A stretch of DNA of 64,000 bases from Sorex araneus (GCF_027595985.1 NC_073303.1:24127084-24191083), one strand, 5' to 3'; counted from the stretch's first letter, positions 1 to 12,525 are shown. The notes: generated by a model from the sequence alone, not told the origin. Translations and numbers: made by a program.

Positions 1-249
1 TCTAAATCACTAATCTAAACTTCTAAATTACTAAGTTGTAATTTTTTTCTAAAAACTGGGTATCTTTTTTTCTTACAGGTATAAATTTAAAAAGTTTAAT
101 GGTATTAATACTTCTATGCTAATATATTTAAAATAATAACTTAGGAGGAATGGGAGAGAAGAATTTAAAAAAATTGGGGGGAATGGTATAAAAATTTGTT
201 TTATCCTAAAAAGAAAATATTGTCTCTGTCTTAGAGAATATTCTATTGT
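1..249. other. AT-rich intergenic DNA
   Basis: I see no gene or clear repeat here. The short ORFs have no recognisable domains. Confidence 0.5.
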
Positions 250-413
250 AGGGCTGGAGAGATTATAGCAGACAGGGCACTTGTGTTGCTTGTGGTCGGC
301 CAGGGTTGGATCCCCAATACCTCTATGGTTCCATGAGCCCACCAGCAGTGATTTCTTATCACAAAGTCACGAGTAAACCCTGAGGACTGCTTGGTGTGTC
401 CCCTCAAAGAAAA
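250..413 (+). mobile_element. SINE family A, diverged copy
   Basis: It begins with the shrew SINE head (GGGCTGGAGAGATTATAGCA) and keeps a B-box-like GGTTGGATCCCC. It continues through the usual body and ends in GTGTGTCCCCTCAAAG. Many substitutions mark it as an old insertion. Confidence 0.65.
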
Positions 414-489
414 TATTATATTATTGATCAAACATAAGTGTCCACATTAATAAGTGTAGGATACCATTGGGTTTGAACTTTTAGCCTTG

Positions 490-1526
490 CCGCAGGGAAC
501 TTAGTTTATCTTAAAGCAATGTCCTTTCTGTATGGACACAGAAAGACAGTTAATATTATGCTTTGTAACTTTGGAGTTGATTGACTCCATAATATTTACT
601 CCTGGGCATCTGCTTTCTTGACTCAGTTGCTCTTAGTTCCTAGCACCCCAAAAGAAGGGTCCCCATGAGGGACTGAATGGACCTAGGGCAAGCTGTGAGC
701 TACCCTGACATCAAAATGGGCCAGGCCAAAGCACCACAATACTCAACTATAAGTTGAGAACATGGTCATAGACAAATGCTGTCATGATCCAAAAGTAACG
801 ACAAGACTAGGACCCTGCTAGAGTTAGGAAGACTAACCTGGCCTGAGGACTGTGGTCTGGAATATATAGAGAATGTCCTCAGGAAGAACCAAGCTTCAAG
901 TTTGATATATCTCTTACTGTGCTCATACAGATTGACATTGCTAGAAATATTAGAAGTAAATTTACTGTAATTATTTAAGTGGATTACTAGCTGAAGAAAG
1001 AAGAGAGTGACACACCCTGGATGGGATCTTGCCCTTAAGCGGATCTCGTAGTAATCTGGAGTAATTTCCTTCAATCAGATTTTGTTAATCTCCTGGAGGA
1101 GTGGTTTTACCCCTCTTTGTTGATTTGTTAATGTTCAACCCACCTTTGTGTCACCACCCTATATGATTGTTATATCAACTTAGACTGTAAGAGAAGTAGG
1201 GGGAGAAGACACAGAAGCAGAGCACAAGGCAAAAGAAAATCATGGAGTCATCGGAGCCAGAAGCAGGGGACAGAAAGAGCACAAAGTGAGTGAGAAGCAG
1301 AGTTACAGTCAGAAGTGAGAGCGAGTGGGCTCCAGAGACGGAAGCAGAGGGCTCCAGAAAGAGAGATCAGAAGAGACCAGAGGAGAGACAACAGAGTCAG
1401 AGTCAGAGGTAGAGACAGACAGACAGAAGAGAGCACAGCGGCACACACAGAAGTGAAGCACAAAGGAAGAGCCATCCCGATCCGGTCCATACACAGTGGC
1501 TTGAGAGCACCGAACGAGAGCGGGGG

Positions 1527-1562
<36 letters not shown>

Positions 1563-1620
1563 CAGAGACAGAGCCACCCCGAGAGCCTGCAAACAACACA
1601 CACATCACATCATCCCTTCC
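490..1620 (+). mobile_element. LTR-like repeat, copy 1
   Basis: About 490-1060 closely matches 49745-50530, including AGCAATGTCCTTT, ACACAGAAAGACAG, TTGACTC, CACCCCAAAAG and ATATATCTCTTACTGTG. The right part holds a TATATGATTG stretch and a purine-rich segment, which suggests an endogenous retroviral LTR (U3 then R/U5). No adjoining gag, pol or env is visible. LTR identity and the right boundary are inferred; orientation is tentative. Confidence 0.5.
1515..1574. repeat. (GA)n/(GACAGA)n simple repeat
   Basis: A GAGAGA run passes into GACAGA hexamers inside the purine-rich part of the LTR-like repeat. The low-complexity ORFs on both strands here are products of the repeat, not genes. Confidence 0.9.
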
Positions 1621-1764
1621 GTGTGCGCGCTTTTGTATTTTTTATAAATAAGTAAAATATTTATTAATAAATTATTTATTAAAAAGTAAAATAATTAAAA
1701 TTTTGTGTAGATATAAAAGTCACCTGAATAGACACATCAAATTTAATATAATAAAACAATTCAT

Positions 1765-1809
1765 CACTGTATCACTGCATCACTGTCATTCCGTTGCTCA
1801 TCAATATAT
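1765..1809 (-). mobile_element. 45-bp insertion of an RTE/SINE-B 3' tail
   Basis: CACTGTATCACTG followed by TCATTCCGTTGCTCATCAA is the reverse complement of the 3' end of SINE family B. It is flanked by a perfect 14-bp direct repeat, ATAAAACAATTCAT, at 1751-1764 and 1810-1823. This reads as a target-primed insertion that stopped after copying only the tail. Confidence 0.8.
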
Positions 1810-2500
1810 ATAAAACAATTCATTATTAAAAAATTATATTTAAAAAAACCTTTACCAAGCTAGAAATAAACCCTGTTTCTTATTCTGATAGAGGACAACT
1901 AGAAGAGCCATGAGCAAATACTGTACTCAAAGGCAAAGTGCTGAGAAATTTTTCTCTTTTAAGGCTTCTTAAAAAACTAATTTCAAGGCTATAAGTTGAC
2001 TCAATTGTTGCCTGTCCTTGAAGCTTCGTATTGATTTTTCTCTCTTTTTTGCCCTGTGAGTCTTGCTAAGGGTTTGTCAATCTTATTTATTAGTTTAAAA
2101 CACTACCACCTTGTTTTATTGTCTCTTTGAATAATTTCTATAATGAAAATAATTGATAATTTCTATACCATTGATTTATTCTCTCTTTTTAAATTTCTTT
2201 TACTTTGGCTTTCTACTGTTGTTGGCCTTGTTCTAGTTCTCAAGCTGTGATGTTAGGTTGTGTTATTTGAGCTTTTTCTTATTTCGTGAGGTAAGCCTGT
2301 ATTGAACTTCCCTTTCAGTACTCTGGCTGTATCTCATAGGCTCTGAAAGTTTGTGTCTTCACTCCCATTTGTTTTGAGAAATATTTTAATTTTCTATTTG
2401 ATTATCTCTTTGACACACTGGTTATTTACAAGTATGTTTCTCAGTTTTCAAGTGTTAGTTTTTCCTGATGCTTGTTTTAGAGCTAATTTTTGCCTTTCTT

Positions 2501-2841
<341 letters not shown>

Positions 2842-3003
2842 TTTATTTTTTTGGCTTTTGGGTTGCACTGGCAATGCTCAAGGATTACTCCTGGCTGCAC
2901 TCAGGAATTACTCTGAGGGACCTTATGGGATGCTAGGGATAGAACCTGGGTCAGCTGCATACAAGGTAAATGCCCTTCCCCTGGTATTATTGATCTGGGC
3001 CCA
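2842..3003 (-). mobile_element. SINE family A with expanded tail
   Basis: The minus-strand body runs from GGCTTTTGGGTTGCACTGGC to GATCTGGGCCC. TTAGAGCTAATTT (2477-2489) and TTAGAGTTAATTT (3004-3016) flank the SINE plus microsatellite as a 13-bp duplication with one mismatch. Confidence 0.85.
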
Positions 3004-3506
3004 TTAGAGTTAATTTCTATCTTTATAGCATTATGGTCTAAAAACTATTTGATTTCTATTTTTTGTGATTTTTATAAATTCTTGTATTGTTTCCCATCAT
3101 GTAATCTAACCTGGAGAACATTCCATGCACATTGGAGATGAATATGTTTGGGGTGGGGTTGGGGGTCCTATATATGTCTATAGATCCTAGTTCTTCCAAT
3201 TTCTTTTAAGGCTCTTATTTATTTGTCTGATTGATCTGTCCAATGATAAGAGTGGAGTGTTAAAGACTCCTCACTTCAACATGTGTGTACCAAGATTGTG
3301 TTGCCATTTGACATATTTCTTTAGGTCTATTAGTAGTTGCTTTATGAACTTCACTGCCTCTTCATATGGTTCATATATATTGATAAGTTCATTTCTTTTG
3401 ATCTATTAATCTCTTAACTAGTGTGAAATGTCCATCCAGATCACATATTACTTTCTCTAGTTCAAACACTAGATGATCTGATACACATATGATCATCATG
3501 CATTTT

Positions 3507-3870
3507 TAAAAATTAATTTATTTTTTAATTAGTGAATCACCATGAGGGTACAGTTACAGATTTATACATTTTGTGCTCGTGTTTCCCTCATACAATGTTC
3601 AAGAATCCATCCCTTCACCAGTGCCCATTCTCCACCACCAATAAACTCAGCATCCCTCCCACCCTCCCCCCAATCCCATCTCCCCCCACCCCACCCTGCC
3701 TCTGTGACAGGGTATTCCCTTTTATTCTCTCTCTCCAATTGGGTATTGTGGTTTGCAATAGGGGTGTTGAGTGGCCATTGTTTTCAGTCTCTAGTCTACT
3801 TTCAGCACGCATCACCCTTCCCCCGAGTATCCTCTAACCACATTTTACTTGGTGTTCCCTTTGTCTACCA
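3507..3870 (-). mobile_element. Shrew L1 3' end
   Basis: The minus strand carries the recurrent L1 3'UTR end. On the + strand it reads GTGAATCACCATGAG, then CATCCCTTCACCAGTGCCCA and CTCCACCACCAATAA, then a C-rich block. It interrupts the older antisense L1. Confidence 0.75.
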
Positions 3871-4242
3871 TTTGTTTGTATGATATTTTCTAATCTTTTA
3901 CTCTGAGCCTGTGTTTATCATGAGAGTTCAAACAGTTCTGAAAGCAGTAGAAGGTTGAATTTTGTTTCCTGATAGATGTAGCTATTCCGTGTTTTTGAAT
4001 GGTAGAGTCCTACTCATTGACATTTAGAGAAATTATTGATAATAAGAAATGTGTTATCATTTATCTGTGAGAATTTAGGCTGCTCTTGCCATTTGACCAT
4101 TGCTTTTTATAGAGGTCATTCAGCAGACCTAGAAATATTGGTTTAGATGCTATAAGTGCCTTGACCTGTTGTTTTATATGAATAATTTTATTCCTCCTTC
4201 AAGTAATAAACTTGAAGAGTAGAGGATTCTGGTTCCAGCTTC

Positions 4243-4450
4243 TTTTCACTAAACAATATTAACATATGTTATTAACAAGAATAACATTTCATTCTATTCT
4301 TGAATGTAAAGTTTAATCAGAAATCAGAATGTAAACTTTACATTCTTGAATGTAAAGTTTAATCAGAAATTTTCACTAAACAATTTTAACATATGTTATT
4401 AACAAGAATAACATTTTATTCTATTCTTGAATGTAAAGTTTAATCAGAAA
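4243..4450. repeat. 127-bp local duplication with palindrome
   Basis: TTTTCACTAAACAAT starts at 4243 and again at 4370, followed by the same roughly 80 bp. CTTGAATGTAAAGTTTAATC occurs three times (4299, 4345, 4426). Between the copies, 4326-4346 is a perfect palindrome with 10-bp arms (AGAATGTAAA and TTTACATTCT). Confidence 0.9.
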
Positions 4451-5170
4451 TCTGATGCATGTTTTACCCTCTTTGTATGAGCTTTTGCTTTTCTTTCTTC
4501 CTCTTTAAATGTTCTATTTCTCTCTTAGGATCTTGACCATTTTAATTGCAATGTGTTTTGATATTGTTCTGTTTTAGTTTACTTTGAGAAGTACTCTTTA
4601 AGCCTTGTGTATCACTGTACCAGTCTCTTTTAAATTTGGGGAGTTCTCAATGACTATTTCCTCAACATCTATTTTTCCCCTATTGCTTGTTACTCTTCTT
4701 ATGCGATTCTTATAATTCTAAGGTTGTTCCATTGAGTAACTCTCTTCAGCTTTCATTTCTTCACAATCTCTTTTCTATTCCTCTTTATTAATGGGTTGCA
4801 TGCCTTGTTTTGAAGTCAACGATTCAATTTTCAGCTTCATTCTGCTACTGAGATTCTACAGTGTTCTTTAGCTCCTTCATTTCTATTAGAATGAGTTCTT
4901 TCATTTTTTAATATCAGACTCTTTTCAAGTTTATTTTCTGTTCAATTTTTTTCAGATCATTAAACATTGAGAAGATTGTTGTTCTAAAGTCTTCATTAGA
5001 CATTAAAAGAAAACCTAATGTAGTCGAGGATCTTTCTGAACTTTTAACCTCATCTATTGATGTGGTCGAATTCTGGTGGGTTTTTTTTTAACTATTTCTG
5101 GTGTTACATTTTTTGAATAATTTATAGAATGGGTTTAGCTTCTGGTGACTCTGGGAGTATATCTCTTCTG

Positions 5171-6134
5171 CAACTTATTTATGATCAACTTAAAATATCA
5201 CTTAATTTGTTATAAACTTATAACAACACTTGGCTAAAAAAAAAATCAAGGAAAGCCTTGTTCAATCTCTAATAGGATTCCTTAACATAAAGTTCATTTG
5301 AGTTTTAGGGAACCCATGGGAGTAAAAGTCTTCTTGTGGAGAAACTGTGTTACCTGGAGGGGTACGCTGGCTTGTTGGGTGTTCCTTAGCATCCTGTTCA
5401 GCTGCCCACCTGGTTCAAGGCCAAAACTTGCCTTGGCTATATTTAGCAATAAGGGCCATTATTTTTAGCACAACTTTTGAGGTTGCTTTGCTTTTCATTA
5501 GTTTAAATGAAGTGAGTATATTTCTTTCATGGAAGATGAAAGTCTATTAGTCACTGAGATTGATTCGCTTAAGTTTAGTTTGAAGAAGTTGTGGGGATAG
5601 CAATAAGAATTCCATGGAAATATATTATCCTTGAGCCAGGAGCTCTCATCTCCTGTTCTGATTTTTGCAAATGTCTATTCCTAACAAAGACACACATATA
5701 GACTAATGGGGTTTTACACAAACTTATAGATAAAGAGATGGCTCACGGATTGTTTTCAGCAACAAAGGGAGGTAGAAGGTAAGTAGCACTGCCAGTTTGG
5801 CTGCACATATTTCACAATTCTGAGAGCATTGCAGACTCACTCAGTCACAGAGGAGGTTCTTGGGGCTCCCATCAACCACACACATACATCTGTGACCCCT
5901 ACCACTGACAGGGTGCTGAGTAGACAGGGACCTCCAAAGTATTTTCCCCTTTAAGCAAGCTTCACTTGGCCTTCATGAACTAGAAGTCTTTGTCTTAGAC
6001 TATAACAGAACAACAGAGTTTTCTAGTGGGACCTGAGCAAAAGCCCTTCAACTCAATGCAATTAAAGTATCAGTTTCCTGAAATATATAGATTAATACAG
6101 GGATGGGAGAAAAACTATATCAGATAAGAACTGG
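5171..6134. other. Single-copy DNA
   Basis: No gene or clear repeat is seen. The 67-residue ORF at 5347-5550 has no recognisable domain. The left edge may still contain decayed L1. Confidence 0.5.
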
Positions 6135-6262
6135 CCTTGGATACAACCAACCTGGTACTCCGTATGGTCTCCCAAGCCCAGCCAGAAGTGAACCCTGAGT
6201 GTATAACCAAGAGTAAGTACTGAGCACTGCCAGGTGTGGCCCCTAAAACAAAACAAAAAAGC
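6135..6262 (+). mobile_element. SINE family A, 5'-truncated and diverged
   Basis: The body only: CGTATGGTCTCCCAAGC, AAGTGAACCCTGAGTG, CTGAGCACTGCCAGGTGTGG, then an A-rich tail (AAAACAAAACAAAAAAG). The tRNA-like head is missing. Confidence 0.6.
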
Positions 6263-8655
6263 CTTCATAGCCCTACACTTAATTATATTGGATTAGTCCT
6301 ATCACCCAAAGATGGTGCCTATTTTTTCCAGAACTACTATCTTAACACCAGTACCAATGCCCACTGAAGTATAGGGTAAGCAGATTTCAACTGGATGACA
6401 TGAGTTAACTGTTGGGGAAAAGAAACAACAATATCTTATTTCTACAACTCAACTGCTAAAGTTTACAGCTGTCAGGTCCATAATCTCTAAGGTCAACCCT
6501 GTAAACGCAGCTGGCACAGACTCCAGCATTCGCTCAGTTTATGCTTAATCTTTGGCATCCCTTCTTAAGCCCTTTGCTCAATCAAACTCCTTAGATAATG
6601 ACTTCCATAGATATCAGTGTGTTTAAAATTTCCCAGTGCTTAATTCTAAAGCTAGTGTTCCTTGGCTATTGCATAAGTGTTCCTTGGCTTGGATTGATGT
6701 CTGTGTCTGCTGTGATAACCATGTGATAACATGGTTAAATGTTGATTCATGTTTTCTTTTTACCTTAACATTACTCAGTACACTCTTGGGAGTTTTCAGT
6801 CCTGTAACTTTGTTAAAATTGGTTAATTTTACTTTTTTTTTCCTGCTATATTAGTGGTGAATAGATATTTGCTCAGACATATCACTCAAGCAAGACTGAA
6901 GAGTCACTTTTGATTGTATATGTGAAGTTCTAAGATTAGTGTACATCCTGAAAAATAAGGGGGAAGGTACAATGTGTTTCGTAAAAAACACATAATTTAT
7001 GTGAGGAATTTAACCAATAAATACTATGAAGCCTTCGCACAAAAATTAAATCAGAGAGTAGAAACCAGAGAACTATAAATTATTTCCATCCAAACAAAAA
7101 TAGTTGGTTATCTTTGGCAAATGAATTAGCTTTTCTATAAATGGAGTCTCTTTCAGGGTGACTAGCTATTCCATTATATTTTTTGGTTCATAAACTTGTA
7201 ATAGCATCTGTCTATCTTGAAGACTCTCTCTGAGGATGTGCAAATCTCTGGTCACAACCTATGAAATTCTAGGAAGACAAGGACACGTCTGTCCATGGAC
7301 GTATTCTTCACAATGTTTGGCCCATGGCAGATGCTCAAGAAGAATTTGTTGATTCAGTTAACGAATGCTCGAAGTATTCAATATGCTTGTCAATCTTCCC
7401 TTACTTTAGCTAGAGTTTCAGGATATGTTCTACTCAAGCAAACAAGCTTATTATGGCTTGCATGGGAACAATTTTTTCCCCTATGAATAGGAAATTTTTT
7501 TTCTTATGAAGACGAAAAAAAGTCTTTGAGGTAGTGTAAATAGGCAAATATAGACCAAACACTATTAAAACCAGATTCAGTTGGTTAACTGAATTTAATA
7601 AAAAGTATTTCTCTTTGAAAATCAGTGTTTTTTTAAAATTTACTTGACACTTTTCACATTTCAGAAGAATTTACTGGATCAACAGAAAGAATTTTGGAAA
7701 AACACATATGGAAGTGATATAATTGGACACCATCATATCAAACTGACTTAAAGAAACTTAGTGCCTAGTCTTCCCAGTATCATGCTACTTTACCAGTATA
7801 AGTGACTAGATTTTGGCACTCAACAAATATGAAAATGCTGCATGTGTCACAGGCTTCATTTTCTCCTACATGACCTTGGATTAACCCTTCACCTTTTACT
7901 CTGCAGCTAATTAAATCCAGTGACAGTTCAGTGAGACATTCTTTGCTGAAATATTTAGTGGGGGTCTTAAATTCCTTCATACTTGTCCCAACCACTCTGC
8001 CTGCCTCCCCACAGTACATCTGCTTCAGTGTAATAATATTGTGTAAAAAAAACTGCCATGGTAACATCATAAACCAGCCTGTTGCCCAACTCTTTAAGGA
8101 GTTTATAAAAATCCAGCTGTAAAAATTGGCCATCAACTGTGAGAGCTGGTTATTTTATATTGTGGTAGTTAACCTTTTTCATCCCTTATTTTTTTCACTA
8201 TTCCCTTTCCAAAATCTCTCATTTAAAGCTAGTTTCACATCAATTTGGCATTCCTTTAATTAACAAAAAGACAATTGGAGTTGAGTACAAGTTGATTTTT
8301 TTCCTTAGTGCTCTAAAGTTTTCCAAGTCAAAATGATCACCTTTTCCATTTTGTTGTCTGGGTGAGTTCTGCTGAAATACGGTTATATTTTCACACCACT
8401 CTCATTTCCTCCTGTTAGGAAATATTCATTTCCCTAAGTTGCTTTTTAATTCAGTGAAATCCCCCTATATAGGAAAAACTTACAGGCATTTATGTGGAAA
8501 GAAAATGGGGAGGGATGAAGAAAATTACTACAGGAAAGTTCATCTCCATTTTACTATAACCCACTTAGCTCCATGTAAAACAGGGTGAAATAGATCCTTT
8601 TATTTCTTTTTCTTCCAAGACAAGTTAGACAAAGTATAAATTCCTCATTCTTCTT
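6263..8655. other. Repeat-poor intergenic DNA
   Basis: Apart from the L2 fragment at 7240-7372 I see no repeat and no coding exon. ORFs are short and without domains. Confidence 0.5.
7240..7372 (+). mobile_element. L2 3' end fragment
   Basis: It matches the general pattern of mammalian L2 3' ends: TAGGAAGACAAGGACAC, then TTTGGCCCATGGCAGATGCT, then AAGAATTTGTTGATTCA. Boundaries are approximate. Confidence 0.55.
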
Positions 8656-8659
8656 TTCA

Positions 8660-8960
8660 AATGATCTATTTGTTGATTTATTTTATGAAAGAACCATGAT
8701 TTACAAAGTTATTGATAGTTGAGTTTCAGATGTAAGGTTCTAGCACCAGTCTCACCTCAGTGTCAGCTTTCCTCCGTGTATGTTCCCAAGATCAAACCCT
8801 CATCCCAACTTGCCACCTTGACAGGCATATTTTAAAGCTTGGTTGTCGTTTGGATCTCATTTACAAAGTTATCTCTAGGGCTGTCGACTCTGCGTGATCT
8901 CCGGTGCATTGCATCAAGGTTTTTGTAACTACCAAAATTCACCTACGTGATCCTCAGCGA
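8660..8960 (-). mobile_element. Diverged L1 3'UTR
   Basis: It resembles 36225-36470: GATTTACAAAGTTATTGATA, TTCTAGCACCAGTCTCACC, GACAGGCATATTTTAAAG, GGTTGTCGTTTGGATCTC. On the minus strand this is an older L1 3'UTR subfamily. Confidence 0.6.
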
Positions 8961-9312
8961 ACAACACAACCCAATGCAGGAAAACCATAGCTAAGCCTCT
9001 ATGAGATCCATGATAATCACAACAATAGCAGCCATGAAGGGAAGGAAGAAAAAAATAAAACAATAACAATAATAATAGTAAAACACATTTAAAAGTCCAA
9101 GAAAATTTAGCTTATGTCTACTGTTTTGATTTAGTGATTTGGTATTGGTAAATAAAATGCCCTTCAGCCAAGTCCAGTTGGAGATTTTAATACTATTGTC
9201 ATTCAGACCAATTGACCTCAAGTCAAACATGAAATGTGTGTTATTAAATTGTTCCTGCTGAAAGGAGTTTGATTGGTCCAAAATGCATACTTAAAAAACA
9301 AGTAGGGTTAGG

Positions 9313-9360
9313 ATGCCTCAGGGAACACATGCCTCAGGGAACACATGCCTCAGGGAACAC
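9313..9360. repeat. Three perfect tandem copies of a 16-bp unit
   Basis: ATGCCTCAGGGAACAC is repeated exactly at 9313, 9329 and 9345. It is not part of any recognised mobile element; 8961-9660 otherwise appears single-copy. Confidence 0.95.
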
Positions 9361-9660
9361 CTTTGAGGTGTAGAATTAAGGCACTGAGGTGCTTCTGAGT
9401 TTTCACTGTATTGAGTACAATATAGACATCCTCATGACACTTCTGAGGTCTGGGAGTTTTTCTGAGATTTTCTGTGTTCTCTCTGTCTGGCTCTCTCCAT
9501 CACATATTAGAATTAGCCTTGATATTTAATATATGTACTCTTTAGGAATAATTTTATGTCATTCTTAATTTTAATAAGTAGCAGTAGGATCATTGATAAT
9601 ATCTTAAATAATCAACTGATTTGTGCATTATCCTCAGATGTATAATTACCTCTAAAATCT

Positions 9661-9913
9661 GTAGCACTGTATCACTACTGTCCCGTTGTTCATAGATTTG
9701 CTCGAGCGGGAACCAGTAACATCTCCATTGTGAGACTTGTTGTTACTGTTTTTTTGCTTATTGAATGTGCCATGGGTAGCTTGCTAGGCTCTGCTGAACA
9801 GGTGGGATACTCTCAATAGCTTTCTGGGCTTTCAGAGAGGGACAGAGGAATTGAACCCCGGGTCAGCAGGGTGCAAGGCAAACGCCCTACCCACTGTGCT
9901 ATCGCTCCAGTCC
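9661..9913 (-). mobile_element. SINE family B, near full length
   Basis: Read on the minus strand it has the tRNA head (GGACTGGAGCGATAGCACAG), the GGCAAACGCC segment, the RTE-derived body (AGCTACCCATGGC on related copies) and the tail CAACGGGACAGTAGTGATAC. It ends without poly(A). Confidence 0.85.
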
Positions 9914-10426
9914 AATACATGTTATACGTGGTAATAACAGTAAAGTATTTAATCATTCAATGACAGGCACAAGTGCACACGTAGTAAGTGGTTATCAGCT
10001 GACAGTTAACTTCTAAAATTTATTGGTGCCCACCCTGGAATTCTCCACTTCCCCTGACACCTCGATGTCTAGAGAAACTACACAGGTGGGTCAGCTCTGT
10101 AAAACTGCAAAACCGCCTGGTCAAACCTTGAAAATTTCTTCTTGTGGGTGTGATGGTAGCGAGAACATGAGATAGTTTTATAGGGCAAACGTATTTCAGT
10201 GTGTGTCCACCAGAGTGAATGGGGAGCCAGAGACCAGGAGGAGGTAGGGTAAGAGTTCCGCCACTGTTCTGCTTAGTCACCATGACCTTGCTGGAGAAGT
10301 GCCCACGAGGACCAGGATCATAAATGTGTGCACAAGATCCACAGTATCATGGGAATGAATGTCCTTCCTTCTCCATCAAAGCAAACACCAAGCTGCACCT
10401 AAGACCCTGGGCTGGGTCTTTTTTAA
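9914..10426. other. Single-copy DNA
   Basis: No gene or repeat recognised. The minus-strand 87-residue ORF at 10020-10283 has no domain I can name. Confidence 0.5.
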
Positions 10427-10585
10427 AAAATTTATTTATTTATTTATTTTTGGGTCACACCCAGCAATACACTCAGGAATTACTCCTGGCAGTGCCTGGG
10501 GGATCATATGGGATTCTGGGATTCAAACCCGGGTCAGCCGCATGCAAGGCAAATATCTTCCCCTCTGTGCTATCGCTCCAGCCCC
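10427..10585 (-). mobile_element. SINE family A
   Basis: A TTTATTTATTTATTT tail, then TTTGGGTCACACCCAGCAAT through CTATCGCTCCAGCCCC. The tail has become a short TTTA microsatellite. Confidence 0.85.
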
Positions 10586-10987
10586 ACGAGCTGGGTCCTT
10601 TAATGAGTCTTGGCCCTTAAGTTTTGATCTGGCATTCTGAGATGTAGTCTGGGGACAGAAAGTGCCAAACAATTCTAATTCTTGATATTTTTTTATAGCC
10701 TCTTCAACTTTTTCTTCTTCTTCCTTGTTTCTTTTTCTTTTTTCTTTTTAGGGAGGCCCTGCTCAATTGCCTACTTTGATAGCAACATCTAGCACAAAGA
10801 ATGGTATGGTTTCCCTCAAAGTCCACTATATCCTAGGAACATGGAAAAGGTATAGAAAAGTAAAATTGGCAGTTTAACTTTAGAGATACCAAATGGAGAA
10901 TTTTCTGTGTATGTGTGGGATGAAACTATGAGACTAAATGACCCCATGTAGAAAAAAAAAAAAAATAGAAAGGCATCAAAGTCCAAG

Positions 10988-11130
10988 TTGGGTTTTTGGT
11001 TTTTTTTGTTTTTTGTTTTTTGTTTTGCTTTTCGGGTCACAACTGGAGATGCTCAGGGGTTACTCCTGGCTCTCTGCACTCAGAAATCATGCCTGGATTC
11101 CCTTACCCGCTGTGCTATAGCTCCAGCCCC
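10988..11130 (-). mobile_element. SINE family A with internal deletion
   Basis: A T-rich tail, then TTTTCGGGTCACAACTGG to CTATAGCTCCAGCCCC, lacking about 40 bp of the middle. Target-site duplication AAAGTCCAAG lies at 10978-10987 and 11131-11140. Confidence 0.85.
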
Positions 11131-11351
11131 AAAGTCCAAGCTTTAAGGAAACGCAAGTTATAATGATTAGAAATGAAGGAAATCTTGAGACTGCAACTTT
11201 AAAAAACTGTCAGGAGCAACAGGAGGAAAAAAAGGGAGATGTGTGTGTTCAGAAACCCAAAGATAAGAGGATTTCAAGGAGGCAGATGTGGGAAATACTC
11301 TCTTGAGTTCTCATTTTAAGACATGCAAAATAAGCAACATAAAATATTTAG

Positions 11352-11530
11352 TTTAGTATAGAGTGAATTATGTTCTCCTGAATTTGTATGAATGCCTTAT
11401 GCAAGTGATTGGGAAATGAGGCCTTTACAGAGATAATTAAGGTTAAATGAGGTCATAAGTATGGTCCCAGTGGAAGGGTCTTTGTCTTATAGGAAGGAGC
11501 TGTTTTTGGACCCTCACTTAGTCATTGCCT
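11352..11530 (+). mobile_element. MLT1-type LTR fragment
   Basis: GTGAATTATGTTCTCCTGAA, ATGAGGCCTTTACAGAGAT, AATTAAGGTTAAATGAGGTC and ATAAGTATGGTCCCAGT follow the familiar start of mammalian MLT1 LTRs. The 3' half is not recognisable. Confidence 0.65.
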
Positions 11531-12340
11531 GGGGCCAGCCCCAGGGGAAGCAAGGCCTTAGCATCAAAGAGATTGTGTATTTGGGAGTACAATAGCTGGG
11601 GTTATTGGTCAAGTATGGTCAATTATGCCTCCAGCAGTAAAGATATGAGAGGCATTTTTTTGGTAGCCACCTCAGACCATTTCTATTTGTATCTTCTTAC
11701 TCCTACATATTTTATATACATGAGTGAATGCAAATGAATAATTTAAAATGTCTTTTTCAGTCTCCAGTCAACTGATTATCCATAATATTGCTCAGTGAAA
11801 TAAGTAAACCACTGGCAAAAATTGCATTTTAGGAAAACTTGAAATTGGTAGATTAACCCTTGGTGATAAACTTCTAAAACATCACAATCTCATAAAATGA
11901 TGATTTTAGGCAAAGCAAGATAAATGAAAAGACAAGAATAGTATGTTCTCCTTCCTACTTATCTAGTTTATTATGTTCCTTGACTTAACAATAGTTTTAC
12001 CTTGCCACTTCCTCTTCATTCTAGTTGTTTCCACATACAGGGGAACCTATCAAGATTATTCCTTACTGAGGTCTGGCCCTACCCTAGAAAGTCAAAGTTT
12101 CCTAACCTTTATTTCTAAGGAACCCCTTCATCTATGCATGAAACCCCTATTGTTTCTATAATAATATGATTCAACAATCATGTACTAAGAATATATTTCT
12201 TTCAAGATGTATACTGATGAGTCAAAGTTAATCAGTTTATAATGAAGAAATGTCTTCAGAAAACTTTTGCCTGTTTTTCTCCTCAACATTCTATGTTAAG
12301 ATTTTTTATAACAATAAGTTCTTTTAAAAATAGTAAACCT
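11531..12340. other. Single-copy DNA
   Basis: No gene, RNA or clear repeat is seen. Confidence 0.5.
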
Positions 12341-12525
12341 GGGGCTGGAGCAATAGTACAGCAGGTAGGGCGTTGTTTGCCTTGCATGCCGGCAACCCGG
12401 GTTCGATTCCCAGCATCCCATGTGGTCCTCTGAGCACCACCAGGGGTGATTCCTGAGTGCAGAGTCAGGAGTAACCCCTGTGCATTGCCAGGTGTGACCC
12501 AAAAAGCAAAAAAAAAAAAAAAAAA
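12341..12525 (+). mobile_element. SINE family A, full length
   Basis: A clean reference copy. GGGGCTGGAGCAATAGTACA and GCAGGTAGGGCG form the A-box region, GGTTCGATTCC (12400-12410) is a perfect pol III B box, and the body ends GTGTGACCCAAAAAGC plus A18. AGTAAACCT/AGTAAACTT flanks form a likely target-site duplication. The poly(A) tail implies L1-driven copying. Confidence 0.92.

Noticed and set aside
9313-9360. CRISPR-like repeats
   Set aside because: The units are directly adjacent with no spacers, and the DNA is mammalian.
12341-12425. Possible tRNA gene (A box and perfect B box)
   Set aside because: It is the head of a SINE: no cloverleaf pairing or mature 3' end is evident, and the same sequence recurs many times with the SINE body attached.
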